A stretch of DNA of 64,000 nt from Thermoanaerobacter sp. (GCA_014896455.1 JADBKJ010000001.1:1-64000); one strand, 5' to 3'. Shown: positions 1-10,974, numbered from the stretch's first letter. Notes: generated from the letters alone by a model not told the origin. Numbers and translations: made by a program.

Positions 1-48
1 TCGAGTCAATCATTCTACTTTCCTTGAGAGAGTATTCCTTTCAGTTAT

Positions 49-78
49 AAAGCCATGGAGAAGTTACTCCATGGCTTT
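49..78 (-). terminator. Inverted repeat AAAGCCATGGAG-N6-CTCCATGGCTTT downstream of the 6PGDH gene
   Basis: 12-bp perfect stem just after the stop at 97; T-tract is weak. Confidence 0.6.
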
Positions 79-96
79 AAGTAATTTACCTCTATT

Positions 97-1500
97 TTAT
101 CCTTCCCACTCTGTATGAAATATCCCTTCTCTGTCAATTCTTTCATAAGAATGAGCTCCAAAAAAGTCCCGTTGAGCTTGAATAATGTTTGCTGGGAGAT
201 TCTCTTCTGTTAAAGCAAAATAATAATCAAGTGCAGAATTCATTGCCATAAGAGGTATTCTGTAATTTTTACTAATTTCTGTAACTTGGTAGATGGAATT
301 TAATTTATCTTTAATAAAGTCTATAGCCTTATCACTATGCAAAAGATTTGCATCTTCCTCATTTTCTCTAATGATATCCCTCAAAAAGTCTAGAATTTCG
401 GCCCTTATAATACAGCCTCCTTTCCAAATTCTTAATATTTCACTAAGGTCTATTCCATAATTATATTGCTTGGATGCTTCGTCAATTAGCCATAAGCCTT
501 GAGAGAAAGACATAAATACTCCAAAAAGCAGGGCTTTCTTTAAATGCTCTATCATTTCTTCTTTATTCACAGAAATTATATTCTTTTCTTTCGAATATAA
601 TTTCGATAAAATCTTTCTCTTTTCTTTATAGTGAGAAATAATTCTGGCTTCTACCGCCAAATTCAATGTTGGCGTAGGAACCCCTAAATCCAAAGAAGTT
701 TGAGCAGTCCATTTCCCAGTACCCTTTTGTTCTGCTTTATCCAAAATGTAGTCTATCAAAAATCTCCCTGTCTCCTTGTCTTTATATCTCATAATCTTAT
801 AAGAAATTTCCATTAAATAGGAATTAAGTTCTCCCTTATTCCATTTTTCAAAGACATCGCCTATTTGTTCATTAGTCATATTCAATACTTTTTTCATAAA
901 ATCATATACTTCAGCAATTAACTGCATAATAGCATATTCAATACCGTTATGAACCATTTTCACAAAATGACCTGCTGAACCCTTTCCCACATATGTACAG
1001 CAAGGTCCATCTTCCGTCTTTGCTGCAGCCTTTAAAAGAATATCTTTTATTAAGTCATAAGCCTCTTTTGTACCACCTGGCATTAATGAGGGTCCATGTA
1101 AAGCTCCGTACTCTCCTCCAGAAATACCCATTCCGAGAAACAAAATGTTTTTTTGCGATAAATATTCTAGCCTTCTAGCAGTATCAGCAAAATGCGAATT
1201 CCCACTGTCTACTATAAGGTCACCTAGCTCCAAATATGGAAGAATTTCAGCAATCATGTCATCTACAGCCCTTCCAGCCTTTATCATCAGAATTATTTTT
1301 CTAGGTTTTTTTAAACTTTTCACAAACTCTTCTATAGTATAAAACGGAAAAATTGATTCGTCGCTAACTTTTTCCTCAACAAACTTCTTTGTTCTCTCAG
1401 GGGTCCTATTATAAACCGAAACTCTATAACCTTTCCTCGCCATGTTCAAGGCAAAATTTTGTCCCATTACCGCCAATCCTATTAAACCCACATCATTCAT
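97..1500 (-). CDS. gnd: 6-phosphogluconate dehydrogenase, decarboxylating
   Basis: 467 aa; N-terminal GLIGLAVMGQNFALNMARKGY Rossmann motif, C-terminal QAQRDFFGAHSYERID motif. Confidence 0.95.
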   Translation of the reverse strand: MNDVGLIGLAVMGQNFALNMARKGYRVSVYNRTPERTKKFVEEKVSDESIFPFYTIEEFVKSLKKPRKIILMIKAGRAVDDMIAEILPYLELGDLIVDSGNSHFADTARRLEYLSQKNILFLGMGISGGEYGALHGPSLMPGGTKEAYDLIKDILLKAAAKTEDGPCCTYVGKGSAGHFVKMVHNGIEYAIMQLIAEVYDFMKKVLNMTNEQIGDVFEKWNKGELNSYLMEISYKIMRYKDKETGRFLIDYILDKAEQKGTGKWTAQTSLDLGVPTPTLNLAVEARIISHYKEKRKILSKLYSKEKNIISVNKEEMIEHLKKALLFGVFMSFSQGLWLIDEASKQYNYGIDLSEILRIWKGGCIIRAEILDFLRDIIRENEEDANLLHSDKAIDFIKDKLNSIYQVTEISKNYRIPLMAMNSALDYYFALTEENLPANIIQAQRDFFGAHSYERIDREGIFHTEWEG

Positions 1501-1555
1501 TTATCCTATCCTCCTTTTATATTTTAAATGTAATAAATGTAATATAATGCAAAAT

Positions 1556-1585
1556 ATTGATTCCACCCAAGAGGGTGGAATCAAT
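1556..1585. terminator. Hairpin ATTGATTCCACCC-AAGA-GGGTGGAATCAAT
   Basis: 13-bp perfect stem between the PTS IIC-IID stop and gnd. Confidence 0.75.
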
Positions 1586-1591
1586 ATTTTT

Positions 1592-3256
1592 TTATAGTAC
1601 TCCTATCCAACCTAAAACGAAGAATATAACCACCATCCAGCCTAGTACTTTCAAAACCTTTAACCCTTTCTTTGTAAAGTACCAGTATACCAATAATACA
1701 GTCAGCAATGGCAGCATACCAGGTAAAATTTTGTCCAGTATAGCTTGTAATTCAAACACTTTACCTGAAATAGTCCATTTAAGCGGAGTTGACACAGAAA
1801 CGTAATTGCTTGTCAAAATACCCATCATGAAAAGACCCAAGGTTGACAACCCTGTAATGAGTGTTTTTATCTTTTCTCCACCTAACAATACACTTACTGA
1901 CTCTCTTCCTAATCTGTAACCCATTCTTAAGAAATAATAACCATACGCATAAGTTATTACAGGGAAAAGTATCAAGGGGAACAAAGCTCCCATTGCACTT
2001 CCTGATTTTGCCCAGGGAAGAGCTATTGCTATTAGCAAGTACATGATAGTTGACCATTCTACTGAATCACCTATACCTGATAATGGACCCATTAAGCCAA
2101 CTTTTGTCGCATTTATAATATTAGGATCAGGTGCTTCTTCCCCTTTTGCAATAGCTCTAGCTCTTTGTTCTTCTAAAGAAAGGGTGATACCTAAAATAGG
2201 AGCGCCACCCCATGTGCCCTGGGTATTGAAAAATACTAAATGTCTCTTATAAGCTTCTTTCAGTTCTTCTGGATTTTTCCCATAAAGTTTCCTTAACACA
2301 GGCATTATAGCCCACTGGAAAGATAAAGCCTGAAGTCTTTCAAAAGAGTGAGGTACTTCTACTGTTAACCACCATCTAAACCATGTCATTTTTAAATCTT
2401 TTTCAGTGACCTTTAACTCATTTTGAGGTAAGCTTTCTTTTTCATATTGAGGCACTTCACTTGATGAAACATTTTCACTATTTGCATTATTTTCTTCAAA
2501 CGCACTTCTATAATACAGTGCAACGTATAGATAAGCTGCAATACCACCTAAGATAGCATATACAAGAGCATTTACATTTAAAGGTTTCAAAATTAATGAG
2601 ACAAAATATGCTAAGAAATAGAATACCATTAAGTCTCTACGCCCAATAACTGCTAAAGTAAGCGCAATACCGAGAGCAGGTAAACTTCCTCCAACAACCG
2701 TTAAAGCATGTAATATGCTCGCTGGTATAGCCTTCAAAAACGAATCTATCAACGAAGCACCATAATACACTGCCACAAATACAGATGGGAAGAACAGTGA
2801 TATCGTAATAATAGTAGGGAGAATGATAGAAGCAAATGTGATTCCTCTGTCATTTAGTTCTTCTGCTAATCTATCAACCCAGTGTGTAATAAGAGAATTT
2901 ATAAAGAATCTAAAACTTACTAAATATGATGCTAAAAGACCTACAGGAACCGCTACTGCTATAGATTGCTCAGGAGCCATTCCAGAAGCCAAAGCAACTG
3001 GAACTGCTACAGCAGTTGCTACAACTGTCTCACTAGGAGTAGTACCTCCTGGAGCGATAACACCCATGTAAACCAACTGAATAGTTGCTGCTATAATCAT
3101 TGCTTGAGGCACATTCCCCATTATCAATCCTACAACTAGTCCAGTTCCTACAGCGGTAAAACGCAAAAATCCTGAAAGCGTATATCCTATGATTCTTGAC
3201 TCAACGATTGCGACCCATGCAGCTATCAATGCAGCTTGCAAAGCACTGATTGCCAT
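1592..3256 (-). CDS. PTS mannose/sorbose-family IIC-IID fusion protein
   Basis: IIC-like multi-TM N-terminus (MGNVPQAMIIAATIQLVYMG) followed by a IID domain (NTQGTWGGAPILGITLSLEEQRA, GPLSGIGDSVEW); start chosen at MAISALQ. Confidence 0.9.
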   Translation of the reverse strand: MAISALQAALIAAWVAIVESRIIGYTLSGFLRFTAVGTGLVVGLIMGNVPQAMIIAATIQLVYMGVIAPGGTTPSETVVATAVAVPVALASGMAPEQSIAVAVPVGLLASYLVSFRFFINSLITHWVDRLAEELNDRGITFASIILPTIITISLFFPSVFVAVYYGASLIDSFLKAIPASILHALTVVGGSLPALGIALTLAVIGRRDLMVFYFLAYFVSLILKPLNVNALVYAILGGIAAYLYVALYYRSAFEENNANSENVSSSEVPQYEKESLPQNELKVTEKDLKMTWFRWWLTVEVPHSFERLQALSFQWAIMPVLRKLYGKNPEELKEAYKRHLVFFNTQGTWGGAPILGITLSLEEQRARAIAKGEEAPDPNIINATKVGLMGPLSGIGDSVEWSTIMYLLIAIALPWAKSGSAMGALFPLILFPVITYAYGYYFLRMGYRLGRESVSVLLGGEKIKTLITGLSTLGLFMMGILTSNYVSVSTPLKWTISGKVFELQAILDKILPGMLPLLTVLLVYWYFTKKGLKVLKVLGWMVVIFFVLGWIGVL

Positions 3257-3325
3257 AAAACTTTCACCCCTTTTCAAAAAATTTAAAAATTTTATAGTAC
3301 CGGTTTCATAGAGAAACCGGAAACT

Positions 3326-3835
3326 TTATTTCAATTCCGGAAAATATTTTTCTACCACTGTAGTTAAATGTATTTTTTCACTATCAGGTATCATTTGTAA
3401 ATATACATCTACATTATATTTTGTTTTAAGCTCGAGCAATGTTTTCACTTCATCTTCACTCAGACTAACACTTTGAGATATTCCTTTTCTCTGAGGAGTT
3501 TTCGCAACCCCTCCTATATTCAATGTAGCTATAGGAAGACCTCCATCCATCACTCTTTTACATGTATCAATATTCTTAAAAAGTAAAAATACTTTCTCTT
3601 CTACACTGGCTTTTTGAGACCACTCTTTTAAAGCAGCATCTACTCCGAAAACTTTTACTTTTACTCCTGGAGGAGCAGCCATAGTATATATGTTTTTCAT
3701 AAACTCATCTACAGCCAACTCATCGTCAATAATCACTATAGAAGCCTCAGGAAAGCCTTTCATCCATCTTGTCATTACCTGTCCATGGATCAGTCTATCA
3801 TCAATGCGAGCAAAAACTATTTTCCACATCATCAT
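3326..3835 (-). CDS. PTS mannose/sorbose-family IIB
   Basis: ARIDDRLIHGQVMTRW active-site His motif typical of mannose-family IIB. Confidence 0.93.
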   Translation of the reverse strand: MMMWKIVFARIDDRLIHGQVMTRWMKGFPEASIVIIDDELAVDEFMKNIYTMAAPPGVKVKVFGVDAALKEWSQKASVEEKVFLLFKNIDTCKRVMDGGLPIATLNIGGVAKTPQRKGISQSVSLSEDEVKTLLELKTKYNVDVYLQMIPDSEKIHLTTVVEKYFPELK

Positions 3836-3846
3836 GACCCCTTTCT

Positions 3847-4266
3847 CTACATTTTAAGTGAACTTTTTTCAATAACTTTTATACCATCCTTCCCTATTTT
3901 AGATATATTTTCAAGTAATTCAGTTGTATCGTATACATTGATAGAAGTAAGTAATTCAATTAACATCGGCATATTAATCCCTGTAATCACTTTTACATCA
4001 TATTCCTTCATCATACTAAGAGCAATGTTAAATGGACTACCTCCGAAAAGATCCACTACAATTATTATTTCTTTATCTTCTTGCAGTTTTTCTTTAATAA
4101 TTTTTTCAACTTCTTTTCTTACAACCTCAATATTATCCCCTAAATTAAGTCCCACTGTATGAACATTTTCTTGTTTCCCAATTATTACTTCTGCTCCACT
4201 TAACAAACCCTTGCCAAAATCCCCATGTGTGATAATTAAGACAAATTTTTCTTTCACTATATACAC
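3847..4266 (-). CDS. PTS mannose-family IIA
   Basis: ITHGDFGKGLLSGAEVIIG and VVDLFGGSPFN motifs of EIIA-Man. Confidence 0.93.
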   Translation of the reverse strand: MYIVKEKFVLIITHGDFGKGLLSGAEVIIGKQENVHTVGLNLGDNIEVVRKEVEKIIKEKLQEDKEIIIVVDLFGGSPFNIALSMMKEYDVKVITGINMPMLIELLTSINVYDTTELLENISKIGKDGIKVIEKSSLKM

Positions 4267-4332
4267 CCTCTTATTTTAATAAGTGCTCATATTACTTTGC
4301 CCAAAATGCTAAATTCTATCAAAAATATAAAC

Positions 4333-4347
4333 GCAAAAAGCATGCCA
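4333..4347 (-). promoter_or_regulatory. Sigma-54 (-24/-12) promoter TGGCATGCTTTTTGC for the mannose-type PTS operon
   Basis: TGGCAT-N5-TTGC with exact GG-GC spacing, directly upstream of the PTS IIA gene and adjacent to a GAFTGA-type activator gene. Confidence 0.8.
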
Positions 4348-4363
4348 AAAAGTTCGGCATGCT
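4335..4363 (-). terminator. Hairpin AGCATGCC-N9-GGCATGCT followed by a short T run, at the 3' end of the LevR-like gene
   Basis: 8-bp perfect stem immediately after the stop codon; overlaps the sigma-54 promoter. Confidence 0.6.
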
Positions 4364-7111
4364 TCAAAGTTTCATATTGGGCACTCTATCTTTTATCAAG
4401 TCATATATAAACCCTATTTCCGTCGTCGGTATTTCCACTTTGTAAGTTTCCTCTATGACACTAAAAGCAGATTTGACAAAATCTATAAACTGTCTATGAC
4501 ACTGTTCAAATTCCTCTAAATTACTGTAAGAGGTTATAGGTTCTTTCATCACTAGTCTTTCAATCATTACACTCACGTGTATATATAGGCTTATCTTTAA
4601 ATCGTTAGAAAATCTAACCCCAATAAATCTTTCTAAATCTGATATAGCCTTTTCTACCTGTACAATTATTTTATCTGGATTCAATATAGTCAAATGGTGT
4701 AGCACGTTTTGCAAAGAAAATAATCTTACTATTTTTTGGTTTATTTGTTGTACTGTTTCGTCATCTACAATTCCTTTCAATATCTTGCTAAGCAATACAT
4801 CTCCTTTTCCCGCAATTAAATCTTCCAAGGAAAGATAAGGCACTTCTTTTATCCCGGGATCTGCTGTGCCTATTATAAGCTTCACGTTATAATTTTTAAA
4901 TATTTCATCTTTTACACCATTTCCTTTTAATCTGGTATAATCATAAGGAATAATTTCAATATCATCTTCTTCAAAACACTCTTTCAAAAGGTCCTTTATC
5001 TTAACGGCTGTGCCAATACCAGTTACACATGTAGTCAGAATCGCATTCTCTTTGCTTTTCTGCGATTTTATAAATTTATACCTGCTACTGTTCCTCTGTA
5101 TCGCCTCTGTTACAATCTGCTCTAAAGGTTGATTTTGCAATATTCTATTCCCAACGTCTAAAGCCAATTGAGTAGTAATATTATTAATAATTGCTATGTC
5201 TCCCTCTACAATGTCAGTTAAAGACTTGTATATCTCTTCTAAAGAACCCATATCAACAAGAATGATGACTCCTCTTGAGGTATCAATATTTTTTAGATAG
5301 TCCTGAACCCTTGCCATGACCTCCTGTGTTGACATCTCAATCGGCATGTCAAAAGCTTCAAAAACAAACTGTCCCAAAAGCCTGTTAGCGACACTGGCAA
5401 TGCTACTGGCAGTAGAATAACCATGGGCTATTATTATAGAATTTATCAGGTTTGCTGTATCAGTTTTGTTTAAACTCCTAACGTAGAGGGTAAAATATAC
5501 CACGGCAATTTTGCTTAGCTTTATATCCAAATTAACTTCTATGAGGTCTGCCATTTTATTTGCTATTATAAATTCTCTTGGAAAAACATTTTTCAATATT
5601 TCCAACACCGTATTTATATTTTCAGAATACTTTTCATAAGTCATGTCACTTAAAAGATAATTAATGAAATGAGACAAAACCAAAACGGAATTGCCATAAT
5701 ATTTGATTCCATACATATTCTGTATTATATTAAGCACATTTTCCACTACATTCTTAATCGCATTAAAAACTATTGAGTCTATATAATTGTTGTCATTCTT
5801 GAAAATTATGGTATCTGTAAGCTCATTTAAATAAATTAGGATATTCTTCTTAAAATCTTCAGAAGCGACCTCTTTAGCTTGATATTTCTTAAAAAACTCA
5901 AACATTTTACCTAATGCTTCATAGATTTCCCTGTTATCATCTCTTTCCCACATTAAATCTTCATCTTTTTTATTGTAGGAAATTAGCATTCCATTGAAGT
6001 GAAAATTACTTTTTATTATGTCAAGGTCTGTTTGCATTTCTTTAGGTAAATCGTACAGGTGAATTCTTAAAATGTTTGTTTTGTTTTTTACAATATGGCT
6101 GTAAGCTTGAGCACAGCTGTACTTTATGACATTTATAAGTTTGCCAATGTTGCCAGAAATTTTGGTTTTAAGAAGTACATTAAGGACTTGTTTGCTTATT
6201 AAAATATCCATTCCCAGATTTTTGGCCTCATTTTTGTAAAAGTTATAGATAAGTTGTAACCTTTCATGTAAAGGCCTATCATAGAGAGAGGGGATGTGAA
6301 CAATTAAAGGTATTCTTCTCAAAAAAGTCTTGGTAAAAGTCTTTTCAGGGTCTTCAGTAGTAGCAAATATAAATCTCACCTTCGCTGTTCTCCAGTTGTT
6401 CGTCTCTCCCAGCCTTCGGAATACGCCTTTGTCTAAAAACAAAAACAGTTTTTCCTGCCCTTCTGGCGAAAGCCTGTGAACTTCATCTAAAAACAAATAT
6501 CCTCCATTCGCTTCTTCTAAAAGGCCGGGTTTGTCTTTATCAGCACCTGTAAATGCTCCTTTTACATAGCCAAAAAGGTTTGCTGATAAAAGCTCTGGAT
6601 TATTGGCATATTCTGCGCAGTTAAATATCACATATGGAGCATTTTCTTCTATCACGCCAATGTATTTGGCATATTCGTAAATGAGCTGGGCAATATAGCT
6701 CTTACCTACACCTGTATTGCCGATGAGCAGAATAGGAAGACCATTAGGTGGATAAGAAGCAGCTGATTTGCACAACTTTACTTGCTCCTTAAGACTGCCG
6801 TTATATCCAATAAGCTTTGTAAAAGGGTCTTCTGTAAAATTCTTTACAGGAACACCCAAATCTTTTGAAACTTCTTTAAACTCTTTTGCCCTTTTCTCAT
6901 AAACTTCCTTATCCAAAAAATATACAGGTCTTGTGTTTATCTTTATCACTTTGCCCTCTTTGTATAGCTCGTTCAACAAATGGCTGGCCACATTTCTCTT
7001 TAAATTTAATTTCTGGGCTATTTCCTGCGCAGTAATTCCTTTTTTCTCTTTTATATTAATATCCTGTGATAATTCTTTAACCAAATTAAATACTTTCTCT
7101 TTGTTTGTCAA
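4364..7111 (-). CDS. Sigma-54-dependent LevR-type activator with PRD and PTS EIIA/EIIB-like domains
   Basis: AAA+ Walker A GNTGVGKS, GAFTGA loop (YVKGAFTGADKDKPG), EIIA-Man-like HGYSTASSIA, C-terminal PRD. Confidence 0.9.
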   Translation of the reverse strand: MTNKEKVFNLVKELSQDINIKEKKGITAQEIAQKLNLKRNVASHLLNELYKEGKVIKINTRPVYFLDKEVYEKRAKEFKEVSKDLGVPVKNFTEDPFTKLIGYNGSLKEQVKLCKSAASYPPNGLPILLIGNTGVGKSYIAQLIYEYAKYIGVIEENAPYVIFNCAEYANNPELLSANLFGYVKGAFTGADKDKPGLLEEANGGYLFLDEVHRLSPEGQEKLFLFLDKGVFRRLGETNNWRTAKVRFIFATTEDPEKTFTKTFLRRIPLIVHIPSLYDRPLHERLQLIYNFYKNEAKNLGMDILISKQVLNVLLKTKISGNIGKLINVIKYSCAQAYSHIVKNKTNILRIHLYDLPKEMQTDLDIIKSNFHFNGMLISYNKKDEDLMWERDDNREIYEALGKMFEFFKKYQAKEVASEDFKKNILIYLNELTDTIIFKNDNNYIDSIVFNAIKNVVENVLNIIQNMYGIKYYGNSVLVLSHFINYLLSDMTYEKYSENINTVLEILKNVFPREFIIANKMADLIEVNLDIKLSKIAVVYFTLYVRSLNKTDTANLINSIIIAHGYSTASSIASVANRLLGQFVFEAFDMPIEMSTQEVMARVQDYLKNIDTSRGVIILVDMGSLEEIYKSLTDIVEGDIAIINNITTQLALDVGNRILQNQPLEQIVTEAIQRNSSRYKFIKSQKSKENAILTTCVTGIGTAVKIKDLLKECFEEDDIEIIPYDYTRLKGNGVKDEIFKNYNVKLIIGTADPGIKEVPYLSLEDLIAGKGDVLLSKILKGIVDDETVQQINQKIVRLFSLQNVLHHLTILNPDKIIVQVEKAISDLERFIGVRFSNDLKISLYIHVSVMIERLVMKEPITSYSNLEEFEQCHRQFIDFVKSAFSVIEETYKVEIPTTEIGFIYDLIKDRVPNMKL

Positions 7112-7238
7112 GGAGAATCTCCCCTTTTTCGTGTATGTTTAATAAAAAGTATACCATAGAAAGCGAAAAAATTTTAGAGGAAAATAAAACTGCCCCTGCA
7201 TATAGAGAGGAGCAGTTTGAAAAATCAAATCTATGAAA

Positions 7239-9242
7239 CTACTTTTTGAGGAGTTCTTTTACCTCTTTCACTACTCTATCTACTGTAAATCCATATTCCT
7301 CCATTAATTTCTCTCCTGGCGCAGAAGCACCAAATGTACTCACTCCGAGCACTTTACCCTCATCTCCTACATAGCGATCCCACCCAAGAGGAGATGCCGC
7401 TTCAATTGCCAATCTCTTTTTAACACTTAAAGGTAGTATATAGTCTTTATAAGCCTTATCTTGTTCTTCAAACCTATCCCATGAAGGCATGCTAATAACT
7501 CTTGCATCTATTCCTTCTTCTTTCAGCTTCTTCTGCGCATCAACTGCCAAAGAGACTTCTGAACCAGAAGCCAAAAGTAGGATATCCGGTATTCCTTTTT
7601 CGCTATCTGAGACTATATAAGCACCTTTTGCCACGCCTTCTTCAGCTCTTTCTCTTGTTGTGGGAAGAATGGGGAGCTTCTGCCTTGTCAGAATCAAAAC
7701 AGTGGGTTTATTTTTAGACTGTACAGCCAGTTTCCATGCAGCCCTTGTCTCATTTCCATCTGCTGGCCTTATAACTGACACGTTTGGCATTGCGCGAAGT
7801 ACAGCAAGATGCTCTACTGGCTGGTGAGTAGGCCCGTCTTCTCCCACAGCGATTGAGTCATGTGTAAATACATAAGTTACAGGTACTCCCATTAAAGCTG
7901 AAAGCCTTAAAGCGGGGCGGAGATAGTCGCTAAATACTAGGAATGTTCCGCCATAGATTTTAAGTCCTCCATGGAGTGCCATCCCATTCAAAGCCGTAGC
8001 CATTCCAAATTCCCTTACACCAAACCATATGTTTCTTCCAGTGTAATTGCTGCTAGGCCCAAAGGGCTTTTCTCCTTTTATAGCTGTCTTGTTAGAACTT
8101 GCAAGGTCTGCGCTGCCACCTATGAAGTAGGGGATATTTTTTGCTAAAGCATTTATCATCTCTCCAGATACATCTCTTGTCGCATAAGCCCCTTTATCAT
8201 AAGAAGGCATGTCTTTGTCCCAGCCTTCTGGAAGGTTTCCATTTATGGCATCTTCTAATTCTTTTGCTAACTCAGGATATTCTTTTTTATAAGCCTCAAA
8301 TAGGTTATTCCACTCTTCTTCTGCCTTTTTGCCTCTCTCAAGAACTTTAGCCCTGTAATGCTCGTATATTTCTTCTGGAATGAAGAAAGGTTCATACTCC
8401 CATTTATAATATTCTTTTGCCAAACGAGCCTCCTCTTCACCTAGTGGAGCCCCGTGTGCATCAGATTTGCCTGCTTTATTGGGAGCCCCATAACCCAAGA
8501 CGGTCTTTACTTCAATTAAGGTAGGCTGTTCTGTGTTTTTCTTAGCTTCACTTATAGCATTTCTTATAGCGTCAAGGTCATTGCCATCATCCACTCTTAA
8601 AACCTGCCATCCATAGGCTTTGAACCTATCTGCAACGCTTTCTGTAAAGGATAAGTGCCTGTCTCCATCCAAGGTTACATCGTTAGAATCGTAAAGCACA
8701 ATCAGTTTGCCAAGTTTCAAATGGCCTGCCAGTGAACCCGCCTCATGAGATATTCCTTCCATTAGGTCTCCATCGCTTGCAATTACATATGTATAGTGGT
8801 CTATTATGTTGTAAGAACCGCGGTTATACTTATTGGCAAGGAAGCGCTCAGCCATTGCCATTCCTACTGCCATCCCAAGGCCCTGCCCTAAAGGTCCAGT
8901 CGTCGCCTCTACTCCATCAGTAAGGCCGTACTCCGGATGCCCAGGAGTTTTTGACCCCCACTGGCGGAAATTCTTTATGTCTTCCATGGAAACTTTGTAG
9001 CCTGAAAGGTGCAAAAGCGTGTACAAAAGCATTGAAGCATGTCCTGCTGACAAAACAAACCTGTCGCGATTGAACCATTTAGAATTGAGAGGATTATGCT
9101 TCATAAACTCTGTCCAAAGTACATATGCCATAGGTGCTGCTCCCATCGGCATCCCGGGATGGCCTGATTTTGCCTTTTCAATGGCATCAATAGACAGCAC
9201 TCTTATAGCATTTATAGCCAACTGCTCGATTCTTTCTACCAT
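7239..9242 (-). CDS. tkt: Transketolase
   Basis: Full-length; [48 protein letters not shown]; start at MVERIEQ with a GGAGG SD. Confidence 0.96.
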   Translation of the reverse strand: MVERIEQLAINAIRVLSIDAIEKAKSGHPGMPMGAAPMAYVLWTEFMKHNPLNSKWFNRDRFVLSAGHASMLLYTLLHLSGYKVSMEDIKNFRQWGSKTPGHPEYGLTDGVEATTGPLGQGLGMAVGMAMAERFLANKYNRGSYNIIDHYTYVIASDGDLMEGISHEAGSLAGHLKLGKLIVLYDSNDVTLDGDRHLSFTESVADRFKAYGWQVLRVDDGNDLDAIRNAISEAKKNTEQPTLIEVKTVLGYGAPNKAGKSDAHGAPLGEEEARLAKEYYKWEYEPFFIPEEIYEHYRAKVLERGKKAEEEWNNLFEAYKKEYPELAKELEDAINGNLPEGWDKDMPSYDKGAYATRDVSGEMINALAKNIPYFIGGSADLASSNKTAIKGEKPFGPSSNYTGRNIWFGVREFGMATALNGMALHGGLKIYGGTFLVFSDYLRPALRLSALMGVPVTYVFTHDSIAVGEDGPTHQPVEHLAVLRAMPNVSVIRPADGNETRAAWKLAVQSKNKPTVLILTRQKLPILPTTRERAEEGVAKGAYIVSDSEKGIPDILLLASGSEVSLAVDAQKKLKEEGIDARVISMPSWDRFEEQDKAYKDYILPLSVKKRLAIEAASPLGWDRYVGDEGKVLGVSTFGASAPGEKLMEEYGFTVDRVVKEVKELLKK

Positions 9243-9373
9243 GTTTTCTCCTCCTTGAACTATATTTTGCTTTATTTCTTTAATATTATTATACACGAAA
9301 ATAGATGAAAAACAATGTAAAATTCCCTTCCTCCATTATTATAAGGGAAGGGTAGATTTTAAAAAAATCATTG

Positions 9374-9703
9374 TTATATATCTTTCCTTCTAATTTTATC
9401 AATTTGTTCTTTAACCTCTTCCAGGACCCTGTACGGCTTAGTAACAATCCTTATGGGAAGTGAAAGTAGGAAAGTAGTAAGGTCTTGCTGTAGCTCTTCT
9501 GTCATACGCTGTGGTTTTGTAAATATTCTATTTATAAAATCTTCCGTATAACTTTTCTTGGCTTTTTCTTTGTCTATTTCTAATTCCGTTCCACATTCAT
9601 CGCACTTTATCTTTTTTATCATATCTCCTTCATAAATTATCGTATGTTCAGTCTCCTTCTTGCAGTAAAGGCAGTAAAGCATTCCTTTCATGTAAGTGTA
9701 CAT
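9374..9703 (-). CDS. Conserved small protein with zinc-ribbon CxxC pairs
   Basis: CLYC...CDEC motifs; function unknown. Confidence 0.6.
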   Translation of the reverse strand: MYTYMKGMLYCLYCKKETEHTIIYEGDMIKKIKCDECGTELEIDKEKAKKSYTEDFINRIFTKPQRMTEELQQDLTTFLLSLPIRIVTKPYRVLEEVKEQIDKIRRKDI

Positions 9704-9722
9704 AAAACTCCATCCTCACTTT

Positions 9723-10967
9723 TTATAATACAAACTGTAAGGGGTCTTCTAAAATTTCTTTTATCCTTTTCAAAAACTTAGCCGCAAGAGCCCCGTCTAT
9801 TACTCTATGATCCGAAGATAAAGTCATTTCCATTATCGGCTCTATTTCGATTTGGCCTTCTTCTACCACGGGAATCTCTCTTATCTTCCCTACAGCTAAA
9901 ATTGCTACTTCCGGTGGATTAATTATAGCTGTAAATCTTACTACATCAAACATACCTAAATTAGAAATTGTAAAGCTACCACCAGTGTATTCATCAGGCA
10001 TTAATCTGCCTTCTCTTGCTTTTTGGATAAGTTCTTTTTCTTCTCTTGCTATCTCTTTTAATCCCTTTTTATCTACTTCCCTTATAACAGGTACAACTAG
10101 TCCTTCATCCAAAGCTACCGCCAATCCTATATTTATTTCATTCCTTAAAATTATCTGGCCTTCCTCTACATAAGAATTAAATATCGGATAATCTTTTATT
10201 GCTATTCCAGCAGCTTTCATAAGCAGGCTATTAAGGCTAATTTTTGCTTCATCCTCTTTCAATTTACTATTTAATGTCTCTCTCAATTTTAAAATTTCTC
10301 TCATCTTTACTTCCATAGTAACATAAAAATGAGGAGCTGTATTTATACTTTTTTGCATTTTTTCTGCTATTATTTTTCTCATTCCTGTGAAAGGAATAAC
10401 TCTATAAGAGGGTATTTCTTCTTTTTTCTCTACTTTTTGTTCTACTGTTACTTGTGAAGGCACTATTTCAGTACGCTTTCTAATATATTCTTCTACATCT
10501 TTCCTATGAACTCTGCCGTGAGCTCCAGAGCCTATTACTTCTGACAGGACTATTCCATGTTCCCTTGCTATTTTCCTTGCTGCTGGTGTAGCTCTTGGTT
10601 TAGATATTTCTTCCCTTTTCACCTCTTCTGGCTTCTCCTCTATTTTTACTTCTATCTTCTCTTCTTTTTTCTCTTCTTCAGCTCCCTCAGAGACTTTTAA
10701 CGTTTTTAGTATCTCTTCTATGTCTTCTCCTTCTTCTCCTATTATAGCTATAGGCTGATTTATAGGACCTTCTTCTCCCTCTCTTACAAGAATTTTTAAA
10801 AGAGTCCCTGTGTAACCTGCTTCCTCTTCCATTGTAACTTTGTCAGTTTCTATTTCCAAAAGAGGTTCTCCTGCTTCTACTTTTTCACCTTCTTTTTTCA
10901 ACCATCTAACTACTTTGCCAGCCGTCATAGTCATACCTAACTTAGGCATAAGTTTTACATTTGCCAT
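9723..10967 (-). CDS. 2-oxo acid dehydrogenase E2 (dihydrolipoyl acyltransferase), one lipoyl domain
   Basis: Lipoyl motif EIETDKVTMEEEA, E3-binding domain ATPAARKIAREHGI, catalytic MTLSSDHRVIDGALAAKFL. Confidence 0.93.
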   Translation of the reverse strand: MANVKLMPKLGMTMTAGKVVRWLKKEGEKVEAGEPLLEIETDKVTMEEEAGYTGTLLKILVREGEEGPINQPIAIIGEEGEDIEEILKTLKVSEGAEEEKKEEKIEVKIEEKPEEVKREEISKPRATPAARKIAREHGIVLSEVIGSGAHGRVHRKDVEEYIRKRTEIVPSQVTVEQKVEKKEEIPSYRVIPFTGMRKIIAEKMQKSINTAPHFYVTMEVKMREILKLRETLNSKLKEDEAKISLNSLLMKAAGIAIKDYPIFNSYVEEGQIILRNEINIGLAVALDEGLVVPVIREVDKKGLKEIAREEKELIQKAREGRLMPDEYTGGSFTISNLGMFDVVRFTAIINPPEVAILAVGKIREIPVVEEGQIEIEPIMEMTLSSDHRVIDGALAAKFLKRIKEILEDPLQFVL

Positions 10968-10974
10968 ACTTTAA

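Noticed and set aside
1779-2057. 92-aa minus-strand ORF within the PTS IIC-IID gene
   Set aside because: Different frame within a long conserved CDS
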